Positions 53,713 through 62,428 of a stretch of DNA of 64,000 nt are shown here, one piece after another. The stretch comes from Competibacter_A sp037045535. Its GTDB lineage: Bacteria; Pseudomonadota; Gammaproteobacteria; Competibacterales; Competibacteraceae. The position numbers were made by a program, and so were the translations under genes. Every line of letters begins with the position of its first letter. The stretch's first letter is position 1. Location of the stretch: assembly GCA_037045535.1 (NCBI GenBank), contig JBAOHI010000028.1, positions 1 to 64,000 of the forward strand. The letters run 5' to 3'. The notes under the pieces were generated by a model. That model did not search any database, was not told the origin of the DNA, and saw nothing but the letters and a program-made list of their open reading frames with translations.

Positions 53713-54107
53713 TCGTGGTCGAATTCCTGCCATAACAGTCCGGGCTGCGCCTGGACCGTGCGCGCCGCCGGATCGACCCGGATGCCCTTCATCAACGACA
53801 GATCGATCATCAGCCCGCCGTCGCATACCGCCGTTCCCGCGACGTTGTGGCCGCCACCCCGCACCGATGTCAGCACCTCGTGGGTCACGGCGAAGCGGAC
53901 CGCTTCAAGCACGTCGGCGGCGCCTGCGCAGCGCGCGATCAGAGCGGGCCGCTTGTCGATTATCGCGTTCCAGATGCGCCGGGCCGTGTCGTAGCCGGGA
54001 TCGGCAGCTGTCAGGACCGGGCCGCGCATGCGCGAGCGCAGATCAGCGATGGTCGTCGGATCGAGCGTGCGCTGCGTGCCAGCCAGGGTCGTGATTTCGA
54101 GGTTCAT
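53713..54107 (-). pseudogene. FAD-linked oxidase (BBE-like), N-terminal fragment
   Basis: About 130 codons from the ATG at 54107 match the first part of PCMH-type FAD oxidases: DTARRIWNAIIDKRPALIAR, CAGAADVLEAVRFA, SVRGGGHNVAGTAVCDGGLM (the histidine can bind FAD covalently) and RTVQAQPGLLWQEFDHE. Sense ends there; the family would continue with GLATTGGTVSNTG. The junction with the vapC fragment near 53712 is probably a deletion endpoint. Confidence 0.82.
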
Positions 54108-54240
54108 GGTGATCTCTTCCTCTCTCGACTCGCTAGGTCGTTGGGGTCATTGTTGACATCATGTAAGGTCACGCCTTTTGCCAGCGGAATAGGGCGATAA
54201 AAAAACGAAGAATTGATCTCTGCTTCGCCTCGATTTTCGA

Positions 54241-54933
54241 TCACTCTTCTACCCGAACCGTAAGTTCGTAATCACCGCGTTGATCACCAGCAGCAAGCTT
54301 TATTGCAACGTAATAATCCGAGTTAGGGGCGCTCTCGAATCCAAGGCTCACGGGGGTATCACCAGATTCAGAGTCCCTTACAATCTCCCGTTCAGCCGCG
54401 TTATAGACTGTTAAGTATGCATGGAAACCTTGAACCGATAACTTCCTTAGAATGACCCTGATCTTGGACGCTGACTGAATGGCCGTGTGAAATTTAAAAA
54501 TATCTCGATCTTGAACTGTGGCTATCCGACCCTGAATTGTTGACCCTAATTTAATTGGAGTTGCCGAACGCGGGAGGTCGTTGGGTTCTTGTTCTTCGGT
54601 AGCTGGTGCCAAAATAGGCGCGTTATTAGGTGTTTCTGCTACTTTTGTAGTGATTGGCTTTCGAGGTACTTCAGTTATTTGGTCAACATTCTTCTGCTCT
54701 GATGTCGTTGCTGGCGATGCTCGTGTGTCTGTTGTCTTCGGCGTAAAATGCATGGAAAGGCCAATCATAATGAATGCCAAGCCGAGTATCCCGGAAATGA
54801 TTCGCCCCTTAGCACCAGGTTCAATCTTTCCACTGATGTTGCCGACTACAGCAACAAGCAAAAAGATCACTCCAGCAATAACAAATACTGTAGCTAAAGG
54901 TGCAGTGAATATACCTTTAACGATTTCATCCAT
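54241..54933 (-). CDS. Membrane-anchored PPC-domain protein (shared N-terminal module, member 2)
   Basis: A 230-residue protein whose first 62 residues are nearly those of the LCCL-type protein at 50 kb (MDEIVKGIFTAPLATVFVIA; GNISGKIEPGAKGRIISG). A threonine/proline linker follows. The C-terminal part is a bacterial pre-peptidase C-terminal-like sandwich: EEQEPNDLPRSATPIKLGST, DRDIFKFHTAI, and SDYYVAIKLAAGDQRGDYEL. PPC domains occur in secreted proteins. AAGGAAAC precedes the ATG. Function unknown. Confidence 0.75.
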   Translation of the reverse strand: MDEIVKGIFTAPLATVFVIAGVIFLLVAVVGNISGKIEPGAKGRIISGILGLAFIMIGLSMHFTPKTTDTRASPATTSEQKNVDQITEVPRKPITTKVAETPNNAPILAPATEEQEPNDLPRSATPIKLGSTIQGRIATVQDRDIFKFHTAIQSASKIRVILRKLSVQGFHAYLTVYNAAEREIVRDSESGDTPVSLGFESAPNSDYYVAIKLAAGDQRGDYELTVRVEE

Positions 54934-54948
54934 ATATGTTTCCTTGAT

Positions 54949-55086
54949 CTAACATGAAACATTACTGGTTAGGTATAGTCTTTTGCTAATATTACCAATC
55001 ACGGCTATCAGCAAAAAAATCATCCCACTAACGATGAATAAGATAGCGACAGGTGCCGTGAATATCCCTTTGACAAGCTCATCCAT
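54949..55086 (-). CDS. 45-residue membrane peptide (shared N-terminal module, member 3, truncated)
   Basis: A short frame from the ATG at 55086 with a good GGAGAG site: MDELVKGIFTAPVAILFIVS then GMIFLLIAVIGNIS, after which it diverges (KRLYLTSNVSC) and stops. It is a third copy of the two-helix module, with only the first helix kept. It ends 15 bases before the start of member 2, so it might be translated as a leader peptide or be a remnant of unequal recombination. Confidence 0.6.
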   Translation of the reverse strand: MDELVKGIFTAPVAILFIVSGMIFLLIAVIGNISKRLYLTSNVSC

Positions 55087-55155
55087 AGTCTCTCCACCTG
55101 ATTAGGTTATTAGGGTCGGGTCACGTCTTTTGCTATGGAGCGATAAAAATAAGAC

Positions 55156-55345
55156 CTAACCTATTCCTCCTCCCACCCGCATCCTCAGACCATAAATACT
55201 CTTGCTTGCCGTGATAAAAAGTAGATGATGGTCCTTGCCGCCAAAGGGGTTGTCGCTAACGCCAAAAGCATTGCGGTTGGCCACCAGGAGATGACCGTCC
55301 GCGTCGATAGCGATGCTAAAAGGGTCAGCCAAGAACTCGTGCGAC
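55156..55345 (-). pseudogene. SMP-30/NHL-like beta-propeller tail in an alternative frame
   Basis: In the frame next to the one carrying the long gene that follows, the minus strand reads HEFLADPFSIAIDADGHLLV, NRNAFGVSDNPFGGKDHHLL and FITASKSIYGLRMRVGGG before a stop at 55156-55158. This resembles the end of a gluconolactonase/SMP-30-type propeller or NHL repeat. It may be the true C-terminus of the upstream gene after a frameshift, or a fused fragment of another gene. Confidence 0.45.
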
Positions 55346-56720
55346 CGCCGACCGCAGGGTCATCCCTGGTGAGCGCCCGTCCGCGTTCATCGCCCGCGAT
55401 GAAGTAATCCCCTGTCAGTCCGCCCAGCCGACTCGCCAGCAACAGGTCTGCGGTACTGTCTCCATCCTCGACGGTGTTGCCAGTGATGATGGCGCCGCCG
55501 CTCATGACGGCCATGGGCGCTTGATCGAGCTCCATGACATAGCCTCCCTGCTCCGACCCGATCGCCTGCTTCAGCATGTCGCTGAGATTGATCGGCGCCG
55601 CGCCACTGACGGAGGGGTTGTAAGTCCCATCCGGGTTCATGGTTGCCGTATCCTCGGTATAATTGTCGGCCTCGCCATGACCGGTTGCGAAATGGCCTTG
55701 CAGGAGATACGCGCCAGTGAGTGAGTCCTTCACCTGAGAGAGCGCGATCGAGCCGTAACAGATGCCGACCACCGGCTTGCCGCCTTTGATAAATGCCTCA
55801 AGCAGTACCCAGTCTCGAGTGTTGTTCCCGAAGTCGCCAATCGCTCCGCCGCCACCGACCCAAGCCATGCCAGCGAATTGATCCAGCGCCGCCAGATCAG
55901 GTTCGAGTCGTGCCGCGAAATCGTCCCGAACATCCTCGCCTTGCTTTGGTCGCGGATAGCTATCGCGAACAATGTCACGCAAGCTCACCGGGTTTTGCAG
56001 GAAGCTGGAGTACTCGTTAATCGGGTCGAGCTCGGGAGGAACGGCTGGAAGCGAGCTTGGGTCGGCGCCTGCCGCGAGAGCTTCGTTACGCTGGGTAATG
56101 ACGGCATCGCGCGCTTGGTTATATCGGTTACGCTGAGCAGGTGTGAGGAATTGCCGGCCCAGTCGCGCAATCCCTTCGGTGATTTGCAGTGCGTTCAACG
56201 CCTGATCGGCGAACGGAGCCACCACGGATATGCCATACGGAACGGGCTCCTCACCGTGTTCCGTAATGGGAACGACCCGGACCCCTTTCAGCATTAACTT
56301 AAGAACAAATAGGGTCATCTCGGGACTCATATAACCCGAAACCGGAATACGAGCCCCAAAGGTCTCACCGTTTTTAAAGGACTTGCCGCGAATATCGACA
56401 CCGGTTCTCTGCAAGACATCGTCATCGATCATTTCGATGATTTTATCCCTCGGTGTTCCATTGGCCAGTGCCGTTGCCAGTCGTTCAATTCTCAGCCGGC
56501 GATCCAAAGGTGCTGGGCGCGCCTCTCGAAACAAAGGCACTATATTGGCAGACGCATAAGCGATATGCTGAACGGTCTCTGGATAGTTGCGGTAAACCTG
56601 GTTCCAGTCAACCCGTCCGCCTTGGGCACTCTCGACCGCTTTTCTGGTCTTCTCGTCCAGTATATCCATTCCCGTATACGTCACTCGGTTTCCAAATCCC
56701 GTCGTCGTTCTCTCGCTCAT
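55185..56720 (-). CDS. Protein with class I glutamine-amidotransferase/DJ-1-like domain
   Basis: About 511 residues from the ATG at 56720; an upstream ATG at 56738 is also possible. The N-terminal 130 residues (VTYTGMDILDEKTRKAVESA) have no family I know. The centre has ARIPVSGYMSPEMTLFVLKL, AGMAWVGGGGAIGDFGNNTR and GGKPVVGICYGSIALSQVKD; the last holds the G-x-C-x-G nucleophile elbow of class I amidotransferase/DJ-1-type folds. The final 50 residues in this frame are hydrophobic and unlike the rest, while a neighbouring frame gives better sense, so a frameshift near 55340 is likely. Substrate unknown. Confidence 0.6.
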   Translation of the reverse strand: MSERTTTGFGNRVTYTGMDILDEKTRKAVESAQGGRVDWNQVYRNYPETVQHIAYASANIVPLFREARPAPLDRRLRIERLATALANGTPRDKIIEMIDDDVLQRTGVDIRGKSFKNGETFGARIPVSGYMSPEMTLFVLKLMLKGVRVVPITEHGEEPVPYGISVVAPFADQALNALQITEGIARLGRQFLTPAQRNRYNQARDAVITQRNEALAAGADPSSLPAVPPELDPINEYSSFLQNPVSLRDIVRDSYPRPKQGEDVRDDFAARLEPDLAALDQFAGMAWVGGGGAIGDFGNNTRDWVLLEAFIKGGKPVVGICYGSIALSQVKDSLTGAYLLQGHFATGHGEADNYTEDTATMNPDGTYNPSVSGAAPINLSDMLKQAIGSEQGGYVMELDQAPMAVMSGGAIITGNTVEDGDSTADLLLASRLGGLTGDYFIAGDERGRALTRDDPAVGGRTSSWLTLLASLSTRTVISWWPTAMLLALATTPLAARTIIYFLSRQARVFMV

Positions 56721-56877
56721 GTTGGTTTCTCTCTTCATACTGAATCGAATAATGTTGGAATGGTCAAGTTGACCTTGGTATTTGTCAGCCTCGATACCCA
56801 CAGGTCGCTTTAGCCCAATGATGTTTTGCCTGTCATTTTTCTATCCGTTGAAAACAGGATGAGCTATTGCCTTAAAA

Positions 56878-58158
56878 TTACCCGGTGGTTAATTCACGCC
56901 TACAAGTCAACAGTCCTCGTTGAAATTTATTAAGCTTGGGTGTCGCTTGCTGATCTTGTGCAATGAGATCCACCTCTTCATGGTGAGCAATTGAATCGTG
57001 GAGTTGTTGCAGTTCAGAAGCATCAGGGGCAAGTCTCGGTGATAGCTCGGTCAATAACCCACCTAGATGATTAGCGGCGGCAACTCGCGCTCCCATGTCA
57101 GGGATGGCTCCATTGGACTGGCGACAAAACCGCAGCAGAATTGTTTTGATGATCGAGGTATGGTCAAACAGTGTGTGGGAAACTCCACTTCGTTTTACCC
57201 AAGGCGAAACAATAAATGCCGGCACGCGGCACCCGTAACGGCGGAAGTTTGGAGCGTCATCGACAGCGAAGGGTGGCGGCACATGATCGTAAAAACCGCC
57301 ATGCTCATCGTAAACGATAATCAGCAGAACCTTTTCCCAGGCAGGGCTATTAAGGAGAGCCTGGTAAATCTCATTGACCAACGTCTGTCCTGCCCGAAGA
57401 TCAGCGGGCGCATGGTCGTCATTAGCGTTACTCAGACTGCCAATACTGGCAAAATTGGGATCAATCCAGGAAACAGCCGCCAGTTCGCCCGTCGCCGCAT
57501 GGCTAAAAAAATCATTTTCCAAAGTAAACACCCTGCGGAATGAGAAAAAATGATTGATATGGCCCGCGCGGTAACTTCTATCAGCAAGTCGCAAGGTGGG
57601 ATAGTCGTGGCTATACCATCGCCACGATATGTCTCCAGCATCTAGATGCCGGACAAACGAGGGCTCGTTGTAAAGCGGAAGGCTTCTATTATCCCTGCTA
57701 CCGTCACTGTGTCCGGTCAAGGCATACAAGCGGTTAGGCCAGGTTTCCCCTGGCGTCGAACTGAACCAGCGGTCGCAAATCGTGAATTCCCGCGCCAAGT
57801 GATCATAAACCGGCAAGTCAGCGGCATTGTGATAACCCATGACTCCGCCGGGATCGACGGGACGGCACATCCGCTCGAAATTGAGAACGAATCCGCCATT
57901 ATTGTTGCTGATCTGTTCATCGACGCCATTCCCTTCATGGCACGGGTCCAATTCAAATATTGTATTTTCTAAATGATGTATCCGGTGGACAGTTCCATTT
58001 GTAGAGATATTGAACATATCGCTGGTCAGGCCATCCACATCGGTTCTGCCGCCTTCAAGCGCCAGATAGCCGAGCAGATGATCAAATGAGCGGTTTTCCA
58101 TCATAAGCACCACGATATGCTCGATTTTATTGAGATTAGTTAAATCCTCACCAGACAT
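56878..58158 (-). CDS. Phospholipase C/acid phosphatase-type phosphoesterase
   Basis: A 426-residue member of the PLC/AcpA phosphoesterase family, with IEHIVVLMMENRSFDHLLGY near the start (metal-binding ENRSFDH), then FSSTPGETWPNRLYALTGHS, IIVYDEHGGFYDHVPPP and FDHTSIIKTILLRFC. AAGGAGCT lies before ATG 58158. There is no signal peptide or Tat motif, unlike most relatives, so it may be cytoplasmic or use another route. It is the last of a run of minus-strand genes that also holds a hydrolase and SnoaL-like genes. Confidence 0.88.
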   Translation of the reverse strand: MSGEDLTNLNKIEHIVVLMMENRSFDHLLGYLALEGGRTDVDGLTSDMFNISTNGTVHRIHHLENTIFELDPCHEGNGVDEQISNNNGGFVLNFERMCRPVDPGGVMGYHNAADLPVYDHLAREFTICDRWFSSTPGETWPNRLYALTGHSDGSRDNRSLPLYNEPSFVRHLDAGDISWRWYSHDYPTLRLADRSYRAGHINHFFSFRRVFTLENDFFSHAATGELAAVSWIDPNFASIGSLSNANDDHAPADLRAGQTLVNEIYQALLNSPAWEKVLLIIVYDEHGGFYDHVPPPFAVDDAPNFRRYGCRVPAFIVSPWVKRSGVSHTLFDHTSIIKTILLRFCRQSNGAIPDMGARVAAANHLGGLLTELSPRLAPDASELQQLHDSIAHHEEVDLIAQDQQATPKLNKFQRGLLTCRRELTTG

Positions 58159-58235
58159 ACCCAGCTCCTTTATTAAAAACATCTATTAACGACAGCATCC
58201 AACTCATCCCATTATCTTCGTCGCGCAAGCATGGA

Positions 58236-59165
58236 TTATGCATTCGGTTCCGCACGTTCCTGACTTCCCACCAGATACTCACGGAACCAGTCAATCGCCG
58301 CCGTGGCGGCCTGTGAAAGGAATGGATCCGTGTTATAGACCGCTGTGTGAGTGCAGGGCAGCGAGAGATATCGCTTTGGCTCTAAAGCTCGTTCAAAAGC
58401 TGTTCGAGCCAGGAGCTGGGGAATAATCTGATCCTGTTCGGCGACGATCATGAGCAGTGGCGTCGGCGAAATTAAATGAATCGGCCCGGCTGGATCGTAG
58501 GAGGCAAACTTTTCCAACGACTGCGTGCTGATGCGATTCGCCCATTCCGGCGCGATGGTTTGCTGAACTTGGGTATAGAACTGATAGGCCTCATCGGGCA
58601 TCAAGCCTCCCTGACCGGGTGGAGCGACCAGGGGGAGGTAATTAACCTGACCAGAGTCATAGCGAACCTCGCGATCTTGCGCCAGCGTTCCCAGAAAACC
58701 GAAAAACGCCTCCCTCGGCATTGCGGTCAGGAAATTTTCCCACTGGTTGATCGCCGGAATCATGGCAACGACGGTTTTGATCCGTTTGTCGAACGCGGCC
58801 AGAAACATCACATGACCGCCACCGAGAGAAACCCCCCAGGCCCCGATCCGTTCGGGATCAATTCCTGGCTGGTGGCGTAACCAGGTAACCGCGTTGCGGA
58901 GGTCTTCGAGTTGCTCGTGTGGAAAGAGCTGGCTCCGCGGCTCACCGCCACTGGCGCCGAAATTGCGATAGTCAAATACGAGCACCGCCAAGCCGGCGGC
59001 CGCGAACCGCTCCGCGTAATTCGAGAGATAGATTTCTTTAACGGCGGTAAACGCATTCGCCATAACGACTGTCGGCCAAGGACCATTTCCTATGGATTCT
59101 TCCGGCAAATACAGCCATCCGGCAAGATCGATGCCGTCGCTTTTGAAGGTTATATCTCTGCGCAT
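58236..59165 (-). CDS. Alpha/beta hydrolase (dienelactone-hydrolase-like)
   Basis: A 309-residue hydrolase. The oxyanion part is TVVMANAFTAVKEIYLSNYA, the nucleophile elbow GAWGVSLGGGHVMFLAAF, the acid is probably in LLMIVAEQDQIIPQLLAR and the histidine in LPCTHTAVYNTDPF. This form, with an inserted cap after the nucleophile, is seen in BAAT/YcjY-like and xylan-esterase-like hydrolases. GGAG precedes the ATG. It is 30 bp after the SnoaL-fusion gene. Confidence 0.88.
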   Translation of the reverse strand: MRRDITFKSDGIDLAGWLYLPEESIGNGPWPTVVMANAFTAVKEIYLSNYAERFAAAGLAVLVFDYRNFGASGGEPRSQLFPHEQLEDLRNAVTWLRHQPGIDPERIGAWGVSLGGGHVMFLAAFDKRIKTVVAMIPAINQWENFLTAMPREAFFGFLGTLAQDREVRYDSGQVNYLPLVAPPGQGGLMPDEAYQFYTQVQQTIAPEWANRISTQSLEKFASYDPAGPIHLISPTPLLMIVAEQDQIIPQLLARTAFERALEPKRYLSLPCTHTAVYNTDPFLSQAATAAIDWFREYLVGSQERAEPNA

Positions 59166-59195
59166 TTGACCATCTCCTTTTCCTTGTGAAGTAGC

Positions 59196-60107
59196 TTACG
59201 AGGTGCTTTGCCCTGAACCCATATTGGCCACCAACTCCCGAATTGCCCCAATTTGCGTGAAGAAGTTGAGGAAATCCACAAATTCCCAAATCTCGGCAAT
59301 TTTATTGTTTGCACCAATGCCCAGGATCGTCACTCCAACATCGTTAAACCGGGTTCCCGTGGCGTGGACACCCCAAGCGTCGTTTTGGAACGAACCAGAT
59401 CTTCTCCACCGCAGTACGACTCGGTCATTCGTGATGATCTCCTCCTCAACCTCGACCGCGCGATCCGGAATGGCGACTAAGATCGGCTGAATGAGTGCCA
59501 TGGTACCGGCAAGATCGTGCGAGACTCCCTGCGCGTCGTGATAGACAAAGTCGGGCGAGAACACCTCGTTCGGATCGCCACCACGCATGAGAAAGTTAAA
59601 AAAATTCTGACCAATTTGGCGGTTTTGTTCGATGATATCGTTTGCCATGATGCTCTCCTGCTCGATATTGTTAATTGCCGTGCTTGACTCTCTTGGAGGA
59701 AGCGCGCCAAGCTGTTGCATTAAGCTCAACATATCTACTTCGTACCAGCTTTCCACAACCTTGTTGTTGACAAGGCGGAGAATGCCAATTTCGGTGATGC
59801 TTATTCGCCTCCCGGTTGGAGCAATGCCCATGAATTCTCCCTGATGGGTACCGGTTTCGGTAAAGCGGGCTACCACTTTATCTTCCTCGGCGATCAGGTC
59901 CTCAATCGTCATGTGAAAGTCCGGGAAAGCAGTACGCCATAGAGTGGCGATGACTTTGACGCCTTCCGGCCCAGGCGGTAGTTGCGGGGCGCTGGGCGTA
60001 AAGGCATCGGGTGCGAATAGTTCATCCGCCACGGCCAGGTTTCCGTTATTCCAAACCTCGTCGATAAATCGACGGAACATCGCCTTGTTTTCTTCCGGTG
60101 TTGTCAT
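59196..60107 (-). CDS. Tandem SnoaL-like (ester cyclase type) fusion protein
   Basis: A 303-residue protein made of two NTF2-fold units. The first, ENKAMFRRFIDEVWNNGNLA to LSLMQQLGALPPRE, is close to the single-unit gene at 60127. The second starts MANDIIEQNRQIGQNFFNF and ends VANMGSGQSTS. The linker SSTAINNIEQESI is encoded by DNA that contains GGAGAG seven bases before the internal ATG, so it may once have been an intergenic region, and the second unit could still be made alone. SnoaL-like proteins act as cyclases or hydrolases on polyketides and other ketones. Confidence 0.82.
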   Translation of the reverse strand: MTTPEENKAMFRRFIDEVWNNGNLAVADELFAPDAFTPSAPQLPPGPEGVKVIATLWRTAFPDFHMTIEDLIAEEDKVVARFTETGTHQGEFMGIAPTGRRISITEIGILRLVNNKVVESWYEVDMLSLMQQLGALPPRESSTAINNIEQESIMANDIIEQNRQIGQNFFNFLMRGGDPNEVFSPDFVYHDAQGVSHDLAGTMALIQPILVAIPDRAVEVEEEIITNDRVVLRWRRSGSFQNDAWGVHATGTRFNDVGVTILGIGANNKIAEIWEFVDFLNFFTQIGAIRELVANMGSGQSTS

Positions 60108-60126
60108 CGTCCGTTTTCCTCGCGGG

Positions 60127-60561
60127 TTATGTCGCACTTCCCGGCGCGGCAATCACCCCTAACTGCTGGTACATGCCCAACATATCCACTTCGCCCCAGC
60201 CTTCGACAATCTTGCCGTTGACGACCCGATCAATGCCGATTGAAGTCACCGATACTTGCCGGTTGGTTGGCGCAATGCCATAAAAATCTCCCTGGTGAGT
60301 GCCACGCCACGTCATGCGAATCACTACCTTGTCCGCCACGCCAATAAGATCGTCAATCACCATACGGCCATCGGGAAAACCAGTGCGCCAGGCGGTCACG
60401 ATTTGCCTGACCCCATCAGGCCCTGATGGGACTGCTTGGCCACCCGCCACATGGGCGATAAAATCTGGGTCGATCAATTCATCGGCTACGCTGAGATTTC
60501 CATTCGTCCAGCCTTCTTCCAGCCAACGGCGAATAATGGCCTTATTTTCTTCAATTGACAT
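60127..60561 (-). CDS. SnoaL-like ester cyclase
   Basis: A 144-residue NTF2-fold protein: EENKAIIRRWLEEGWTNGNL, ADELIDPDFIAHVAGGQAVP, GVRQIVTAWRTGFPDGRMVI and RMTWRGTHQGDFYGIAPTNR. The pattern is that of the ester-cyclase/SnoaL-like group. AAGGAGG lies before the ATG. It is paralogous to the first half of the fused gene 19 bp downstream. Confidence 0.88.
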   Translation of the reverse strand: MSIEENKAIIRRWLEEGWTNGNLSVADELIDPDFIAHVAGGQAVPSGPDGVRQIVTAWRTGFPDGRMVIDDLIGVADKVVIRMTWRGTHQGDFYGIAPTNRQVSVTSIGIDRVVNGKIVEGWGEVDMLGMYQQLGVIAAPGSAT

Positions 60562-60602
60562 GAATCATCCTCCTTTTCATTCAGGGGAAGCGCTGCCTGC
60601 GA

Positions 60603-60902
60603 TTAGCTTGTCTGACCGCCGCCCAGAGGTGCTTGCTGCGCCACGGCGGCTGCCATAATTTCATTCGCTCTGCGGATTTCTTCCGCTCGCCGCTCGCCAA
60701 TCAGGTATTGCAAATCCGGCATTGGCACGCCGGATATGCCCCATTCCATTTGCGGTGTTTCGTGAATCAGGCAATACACAAAAGGTCGGGTCACTTCGCC
60801 GCAAATAGAGACGAATGTTTCAGTGAGTTGTTCGATGAGTTGCCGCTTCTGATCGGGAGTGGCAACCACATCCTGAATAAATCTCACGTCAATGATAGGC
60901 AT
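60603..60902 (-). CDS. 4-oxalocrotonate tautomerase family protein
   Basis: A 99-residue tautomerase beginning MPIIDVRFIQDVVATPDQKR, where the proline after the initiator methionine is the catalytic base. The family continues with QLIEQLTETFVSICGEVTRP and VYCLIHETPQMEWGISGVPM. It is longer than the classic 62-residue form at the C-terminus. It heads the SnoaL/hydrolase run on the minus strand, so it may act on the same keto-enol substrates. Confidence 0.85.
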   Translation of the reverse strand: MPIIDVRFIQDVVATPDQKRQLIEQLTETFVSICGEVTRPFVYCLIHETPQMEWGISGVPMPDLQYLIGERRAEEIRRANEIMAAAVAQQAPLGGGQTS

Positions 60903-60969
60903 CTCAACAGACTCCTTAATTTAATGAATACACAGGATTCCAGGCTTTAGTGATTAAGGGATAAACAGT

Positions 60970-62391
60970 TTATTGCTCAACCCACACCGACACCGAACCG
61001 CCGTTGCAGCGAAACTCTCCCCAACCGTCATTACCGGTGGTGATCGTGCCGCCATCATTGCCGGTTGCATCCGTGAAATTCCGATTCGGGCGATTGACAT
61101 TCATCCGTTTCGATCCGCCCGGCCCATCGCTCAGCACGACCGCGATGGCGCGCGGATGGTCGGCGTCGCCCAGCCGGGTCCAGCCGATGACATCGGGATG
61201 ATCGAAGTAATCGTTTTGCAGGCCGTAAGCGTGATCCCGTCGCACCTGCAACAGCCGATCGAGCGTCTGTCGATGCGAAGTACGTCCCGGCGCGCCGTAA
61301 TAATCGGGATAGAACACGCAGGGCTGGCCGCCTTCCCGTAGCAGAATCAGGGCGTAGGCCAGCGGCTTGAACCAGTCCTGAACGGTGCGTTCGTGGTAGG
61401 TGTCGTGGTTGTCGACGAAGGTGACTGCCAGCGTCGGGTCGCGAGCCAGCAGGGTATCGTTCAGCAGGTTGCGCATGTCGAAATTGCCGCCGCTTTCGGA
61501 GGCCGTCCGCAGGTTGAAATACAGCGGGAAATCGAACAGCGACATGCGCCGGCCGGTCTGGTCGAGGAACCACTCCAGCGTCGCCAGATTGCCGGAGAAG
61601 TATTCACCGACGCCAAACAGCTCGCGCCCGGCGGCGGCGCGTGCATGGTCCAGCCACTCGTTGAAGAAGAAGAAACGGATGTGCTTGGCGGCGTCGAAAC
61701 GGAACCCGTCGATGCCCAGGGTTTGTACGATCCAGTCGCCCCAGCGGTTCAGTTCCGCCCGAACATCGTCGCTGCCCATGTCCAAATCGGCGAACAGCAG
61801 GTAATCAAAATTCCCCCGCTCCGGATCCACCGGGGTATCGAACTGCTTGTCCCGCAATTTGTAGATGGTACCGGCGGATCGGGTGCGCTGGTCGTAATCC
61901 ACCGCGTCGAAGTGCTGCGCATCCCAAACGAAATCGGAATACCTGCCGGCGCGGCCTGGAAAATTGAAATAGGTCCAAGTTTCGATTTCGCGCGGCGAGC
62001 CGATTTCGATGTTGCGATTGTCGTGTGACACCGGCGTGCCCATCACGACTTCGGTGCGATCCGCGCCGGCCTTGTGGTTGACCACCACATCCAGATACAC
62101 CTGCAAGCCAGCGGCGTGCGCGGCTTGGATGGCGGCTTCGAGTTCCTGACGGGTGCCGTATTTGGTGCGAACCGCGCCTTTCTGATCGAATTCGCCGAGA
62201 TCGAACAGATCGTAAATGCCGTAGCCGACATCCTGAATCCCGCGTTCGGCCTTGCAGGGCGGCGGCAGCCACAGCGCGGTGATGCCGGCGGCGGCGAGAT
62301 CGGCGGCGTTGCGGGTCAGTTCATTCCACAACATCCCGTCAACGGGATAATCCCAATAAAAATATTGCATCATGGTTCCGTTGGTTGCCAT
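60970..62391 (-). CDS. Cytoplasmic-type GH13 alpha-amylase
   Basis: A 473-residue amylase from ATG 62391 with AGGAG upstream. GH13 regions: LDVVVNHKAGAD; nucleophile in GIDGFRFDAAKHIRFFF; acid/base in FGVGEYFSGN; third acid in VTFVDNHDTYHERT. The start MMQYFYWDYPVDGMLWNELT is that of liquefying/AmyS-AmyA-type enzymes. It has no signal peptide, in keeping with intracellular maltodextrin or glycogen use. It is 37 bp after the branching-type GH13 gene and should be in its operon. Confidence 0.92.
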   Translation of the reverse strand: MATNGTMMQYFYWDYPVDGMLWNELTRNAADLAAAGITALWLPPPCKAERGIQDVGYGIYDLFDLGEFDQKGAVRTKYGTRQELEAAIQAAHAAGLQVYLDVVVNHKAGADRTEVVMGTPVSHDNRNIEIGSPREIETWTYFNFPGRAGRYSDFVWDAQHFDAVDYDQRTRSAGTIYKLRDKQFDTPVDPERGNFDYLLFADLDMGSDDVRAELNRWGDWIVQTLGIDGFRFDAAKHIRFFFFNEWLDHARAAAGRELFGVGEYFSGNLATLEWFLDQTGRRMSLFDFPLYFNLRTASESGGNFDMRNLLNDTLLARDPTLAVTFVDNHDTYHERTVQDWFKPLAYALILLREGGQPCVFYPDYYGAPGRTSHRQTLDRLLQVRRDHAYGLQNDYFDHPDVIGWTRLGDADHPRAIAVVLSDGPGGSKRMNVNRPNRNFTDATGNDGGTITTGNDGWGEFRCNGGSVSVWVEQ

Positions 62392-62428
62392 CGCCTGAAC
62401 TCCTAAACCGCTATTCTGTCGGGGGAAA

